A DNA stretch of 7,080 bases. It comes from an uncultured Bacillota bacterium (GTDB lineage: Bacteria > Bacillota_I > Bacilli_A > RFN20 > CAG-826). Positions 5,468-7,080 of the stretch are shown here, piece after piece (the first letter of the stretch is position 1; every line of letters starts with the position of its first letter). The stretch spans positions 1 to 7,080 of the forward strand of contig CAMORJ010000077.1 in NCBI GenBank assembly GCA_946623775.1, given 5' to 3'. The notes beneath the pieces are model-generated. The model made no database searches and was not told the DNA's origin. It saw only the letters and a program-made list of their open reading frames with translations. The translations under genes were made by a program, and so were the position numbers.

Positions 5468-6400
5468 ATGCTTTTCGTTCGTCTTATTGACCGCGCTTTC
5501 GCCAAAGGATTAGGTGGCCGAGGCGATGGCACACCGAATCTTAGGTATTTTAAGCCATCCGATTTTGGCGTGGATGGGGAAGAAAGCTTCGAATTCCTTT
5601 CCGGAGAGAATGTCCTTAGAGGGGCCCGCTATTATGTAAAAGGGAAGCCGATCAAAGGATTGCTAATCTTTTTCCATGGCCTTGGCGCCGGGCATACAGC
5701 CTATTCTCAGCAAATCGCAGCATTCGCCAAGCAAGGCTACATGGTCTACGCCTATGACAACACAGGCTGCATGATTTCCTCGGGAAAAGACATGGTTGGT
5801 CTGCCGATGCCTTTGTTTGATCAGAGAAACTTCTTTCAGTATTTGGATAGACAGGAAGACGTCGCCTCACTGAAGCGCTATGCCGTCGGGCATAGTTGGG
5901 GCGGGTATGCTGCTTTTGGAGCCCTAAAAGAGGAATACCATATCGAAAAGGTCGTTTCTTTGGCTGGCTTTAGGTCTGCGCTTGATACGACGATGCAAAG
6001 AGCCCCCGCCTTAAGAAAAATGAAGGGCCTATTGAAGTATTATTTCCGCAAAAGATTTGGCGAAGATGGCGTGTTCGATGGCTTGGAAATGATGAAGAAG
6101 ACCAACAAGCCTGTTATGTATGTTCAAGGCGAAAATGATGCCGTCGTTCCTTTCGAAGCGTGTTTCCTGACATTCCAAAAAGAATTGGAAGGCCATGATA
6201 ATATAAGTTTTTTGCGCGTGCCTAAACGCGCACATCAACCCTATTGGACTGAAGATGCGCAAAAATACTACGCGGATCTCTTCGGCGTCCATCACTTTCA
6301 TACCCTCGATCGCGACCCGTCTTTTGCAGTCGATTATTCTCGCTTAATGGCCGATGATGAAAAAGTCTTGCAAGCGATATTCGACTTTTTGGCGGATTGA
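5468..6400 (+). CDS. Alpha/beta hydrolase (putative esterase or lipase-like)
   Basis: This 310-residue serine hydrolase has the alpha/beta fold. The oxyanion-hole segment FFHGLGAGH (about 68-76) is followed by the nucleophile elbow GHSWGG with Ser143, the acid Asp224 in GENDAVVP and the base His256 in RAHQPYW, so the catalytic triad is complete. A cap-like insert runs from about 170 to 215. No signal peptide is apparent, although the first 15 residues are basic and hydrophobic. Its ATG follows the GH3 TAG with no gap and it has its own Shine-Dalgarno inside the GH3 gene, so the two proteins are made together. That pairing suggests removal of acyl groups such as acetate from glycosides handled by the GH3 enzyme; this is inference only, and a lysophospholipase or peptidase role would also fit the fold. 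It ends with tandem stops TGA TAG. No terminator separates it from tRNA-Leu 18 bp downstream. Confidence 0.87.
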   Translation: MLFVRLIDRAFAKGLGGRGDGTPNLRYFKPSDFGVDGEESFEFLSGENVLRGARYYVKGKPIKGLLIFFHGLGAGHTAYSQQIAAFAKQGYMVYAYDNTGCMISSGKDMVGLPMPLFDQRNFFQYLDRQEDVASLKRYAVGHSWGGYAAFGALKEEYHIEKVVSLAGFRSALDTTMQRAPALRKMKGLLKYYFRKRFGEDGVFDGLEMMKKTNKPVMYVQGENDAVVPFEACFLTFQKELEGHDNISFLRVPKRAHQPYWTEDAQKYYADLFGVHHFHTLDRDPSFAVDYSRLMADDEKVLQAIFDFLAD

Positions 6401-6409
6401 TAGTATATT
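6381..6409 (+). promoter_or_regulatory. Likely promoter of tRNA-Leu within the end of the esterase gene
   Basis: TCGACT (6381-6386, 4 of 6 matches to the -35 consensus) and TATATT (6404-6409) are separated by 17 bp. The predicted start near 6416 lies about 3 nt before the tRNA. The -35 overlaps the last codons of the esterase gene and the -10 lies just after its stop. Confidence 0.55.
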
Positions 6410-6418
6410 TATCCCCGT

Positions 6419-6502
6419 GCGCTGGTGGCGGAACGGTAGACGCGCTGGTTTCAGGAGCCAGTCGGTAACACGGTGTGAGTTCGATTCTCATCCAGCGCAC
6501 CA
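6419..6502 (+). tRNA. tRNA-Leu (anticodon CAG)
   Basis: This complete 84-nt class II tRNA has acceptor strands GCGCTGG (6419-6425) and CCAGCGC (6492-6498), discriminator A6499 and encoded CCA (6500-6502). The anticodon stem CTGGT/GCCAG surrounds the loop TTCAGGA, placing anticodon CAG at 6452-6454, which reads CUG. The long variable region (from 6462) can form a short three-pair stem. The T arm GTGAG/CTCAT has the loop TTCGATT. The discriminator A and class II shape agree with leucine. Confidence 0.96.
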
Positions 6503-6515
6503 TAAATGAAGAAGC

Positions 6516-6543
6516 GGGGCCTTGAAATCGAGGTCCCTTTTTT
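6516..6543 (+). terminator. Rho-independent terminator after tRNA-Leu
   Basis: GGGGCCT (6516-6522) pairs with AGGTCCC (6531-6537) with one G-U pair, and the apical part can close further. Six T residues (6538-6543) follow. It lies 13 nt after the tRNA and also ends any readthrough from the GH3-esterase operon. Confidence 0.88.
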
Positions 6544-6660
6544 AAGCGCCGATTTGGGAGCAAATGATATGAATAATTGATACACGTCCCCGATATTTTG
6601 TAAGGACACGCTAAATCAGAATACTTTGCTTTGATGCTTCTCATGGCAGTGAAAATAGAG
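6544..6660. other. Intergenic spacer between the tRNA-Leu terminator and the tRNA-Arg promoter
   Basis: No gene with a credible start, ribosome site and coding bias is seen on either strand. The only structure noted is a weak GTCC...GGAC pairing around 6589-6606. I assign nothing to this spacer. Confidence 0.6.
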
Positions 6661-6689
6661 TTGCGGTAGAATATTACCGTCGCGATAAA
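6661..6689 (+). promoter_or_regulatory. Likely promoter of tRNA-Arg
   Basis: TTGCGG (6661-6666) and GATAAA (6684-6689) are separated by 17 bp and predict a start near 6696, about 4 nt before the tRNA. An inverted repeat CGGTA (6664-6668) / TACCG (6675-6679) overlaps the -35 and spacer. An alternative -10, TAGAAT (6667-6672), has a poorer upstream partner. Confidence 0.5.
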
Positions 6690-6699
6690 GCACGAATCT

Positions 6700-6775
6700 G
6701 CGCCCGTAGCTCAGTGGATAGAGCACAACCCTCCGAAGGTTGGGGTCAGCCGTTCGAATCGGCTCGGGCGCGCCA
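6700..6775 (+). tRNA. tRNA-Arg (anticodon CCG)
   Basis: This complete 76-nt tRNA has acceptor strands GCGCCCG (6700-6706) and CGGGCGC (6765-6771), discriminator G6772 and encoded CCA (6773-6775). The D-arm region contains AGCTCAGTGGATAGAGC. The anticodon stem CAACC/GGTTG surrounds loop CTCCGAA with anticodon CCG at 6733-6735, which reads the arginine codon CGG. The T arm AGCCG/CGGCT has the loop TTCGAAT. Confidence 0.96.
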
Positions 6776-6822
6776 TAATCGTATACATGCTTTGATACAA
6801 AGTGGAATATGCGAAAAACAGC

Positions 6823-6850
6823 AAAAATGCTCAGAGATGGGCATTTTTCT
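6823..6850 (+). terminator. Rho-independent terminator after tRNA-Arg
   Basis: AAAAATGC (6823-6830) pairs perfectly with GCATTTTT (6841-6848). The stem extends inward by three pairs (one G-U) to a GAGA tetraloop of the GNRA type (6834-6837), giving 11 pairs in all. The 3' arm supplies the U tract. The A-rich 5' arm means it could also act on the opposite strand. Confidence 0.85.
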
Positions 6851-6900
6851 TATTTATTAGTTGCTTATCATTTGATTTACCTTATTTTGAGCTTATTTGC

Positions 6901-6915
6901 TCCAAAACTTTTGGA
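6901..6915. repeat. Perfect 15-bp palindrome upstream of the heat-shock promoter
   Basis: TCCAAAA (6901-6907) and TTTTGGA (6909-6915) are perfect inverted arms around one C, the same 7-1-7 geometry as the palindrome in the GH3 promoter, though the sequence differs. It lies about 100 bp upstream of the -10 box of the CIRCE-controlled promoter. Its role is unknown. Confidence 0.6.
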
Positions 6916-6951
6916 CGTAAAAAGGGTGTTCCGAGATAAAATGCAAAAAAG

Positions 6952-6968
6952 TAATAACGTAGTTATTA
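6952..6968. repeat. Perfect 17-bp palindrome just upstream of CIRCE
   Basis: TAATAAC (6952-6958) and GTTATTA (6962-6968) are perfect inverted arms around GTA. The element ends 9 bp before CIRCE and could be a second operator or an upstream A/T-rich promoter element. As an RNA hairpin it would be weak and is not followed by a proper U tract. Confidence 0.6.
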
Positions 6969-6977
6969 ATAAAATTT

Positions 6978-7004
6978 TTAGCACTCTCACATACCGAGTG
7001 CTAA
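6978..7004. promoter_or_regulatory. CIRCE operator (HrcA binding site)
   Basis: TTAGCACTC (6978-6986) and GAGTGCTAA (6996-7004) are separated by exactly 9 bp and match the CIRCE consensus at every arm position. CIRCE is the inverted repeat bound by the heat-shock repressor HrcA in many bacteria. It lies directly upstream of the -10 box of the next gene, so HrcA bound here would block transcription until heat or misfolded protein titrates GroEL from it. Confidence 0.97.
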
Positions 7005-7009
7005 TTTTG

Positions 7010-7018
7010 TGCTACAAT
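7010..7018 (+). promoter_or_regulatory. Extended -10 promoter of the CIRCE-controlled gene
   Basis: TGCTACAAT (7010-7018) is a TGn-extended -10 box. The expected start is at about 7025. The position where a -35 would lie falls inside CIRCE and does not match the consensus, so the extended -10 probably compensates. The leader to the ATG is about 19 nt. Confidence 0.7.
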
Positions 7019-7027
7019 AGAGTTATA

Positions 7028-7036
7028 AAAGGAGGA
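7028..7036 (+). promoter_or_regulatory. Strong Shine-Dalgarno of the CIRCE-controlled gene
   Basis: AAAGGAGGA (7028-7036) is a near-complete match to the anti-Shine-Dalgarno complement, 7 nt before the ATG at 7044. It contrasts with the MATE, hypothetical and GH3 genes, which have none. Confidence 0.85.
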
Positions 7037-7043
7037 TTAATTT

Positions 7044-7080
7044 ATGCAAATGGAACAAATGCCTGACTATGAAAATGATA
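7044..7080 (+). CDS. Start of a heat-shock (HrcA-regulon) protein, cut by the window edge
   Basis: Only 12 complete codons are present, reading MQMEQMPDYEND. The start is well supported by the strong Shine-Dalgarno 7 nt upstream and by the extended -10 and CIRCE before it. CIRCE in Bacillota and Mollicutes controls groES-groEL, hrcA-grpE-dnaK and, in some lineages, clp or lon protease genes. The visible residues do not look like the conserved starts of GroES, DnaK or HrcA. An acidic, Met/Gln-rich start could belong to GrpE or a Clp ATPase, but twelve residues are not enough to decide. Confidence 0.8.
   Translation, partial: MQMEQMPDYEND

Noticed and set aside
6222..6644. 140-codon minus-strand reading frame
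   Set aside because: It overlaps the esterase gene end, the whole tRNA-Leu and its terminator in antisense. This is a known source of false tRNA-shadow proteins.
6809..7066. Open reading frame of 85 codons on the plus strand
   Set aside because: It spans the tRNA-Arg terminator, both palindromes, CIRCE and the start of the next gene, has no Shine-Dalgarno, and its composition is that of AT-rich control DNA.

Overview
The window looks like chromosome from a low-complexity Bacillota-type bacterium, probably a Bacilli/Mollicutes-related or Erysipelotrichia-like gut lineage. The pointers are the gene content, tRNA genes with encoded CCA, factor-independent terminators, TATAAT-like promoters and a textbook CIRCE heat-shock operator. 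Tryptophan is encoded by TGG in every gene and TGA is used as a stop (MATE gene, esterase gene), so the UGA-Trp code of Mycoplasma does not apply. The exact lineage cannot be fixed from this sequence alone.

Layout: (1) 1-97, the 3' two thirds of tRNA-Ala(GGC) and its terminator. (2) 152-1558, a MATE-family multidrug/cation antiporter. (3) 1678-2643, a ROK-family sugar kinase, most likely glucokinase, with its own promoter and a start corrected downstream of the longest reading frame. (4) 2652-3041 on the minus strand, an unrecognised 129-residue protein that converges on the kinase gene and diverges from the next operon. (5) 3113-6400, a two-gene operon of a cytoplasmic GH3 beta-glycosidase and an alpha/beta hydrolase whose ATG directly follows the GH3 stop. 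(6) 6419-6850, tRNA-Leu(CAG) and tRNA-Arg(CCG), each with its own likely promoter and terminator. (7) 6900-7080, an AT-rich control region with two palindromes, a perfect CIRCE element, an extended -10 promoter, a strong Shine-Dalgarno and the first 12 codons of a heat-shock gene cut by the window edge.

Working model: imported glycosides are trimmed in the cytosol by the GH3 enzyme, perhaps after deacylation by the coupled hydrolase, and released glucose is phosphorylated by the ROK kinase. This is inferred from family membership and proximity. No transporter or dedicated regulator gene is present in the window.

The most interesting signal is in the start regions. Three of the five complete protein genes (MATE, the minus-strand hypothetical, GH3) have a good -10 hexamer ending only 8-10 bp before the ATG and no usable Shine-Dalgarno, which predicts leaderless mRNAs. 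The kinase, esterase and CIRCE-controlled genes have normal Shine-Dalgarno sites. I saw no CRISPR array, insertion sequence, prophage or defence system, and no clearly new multi-gene system.
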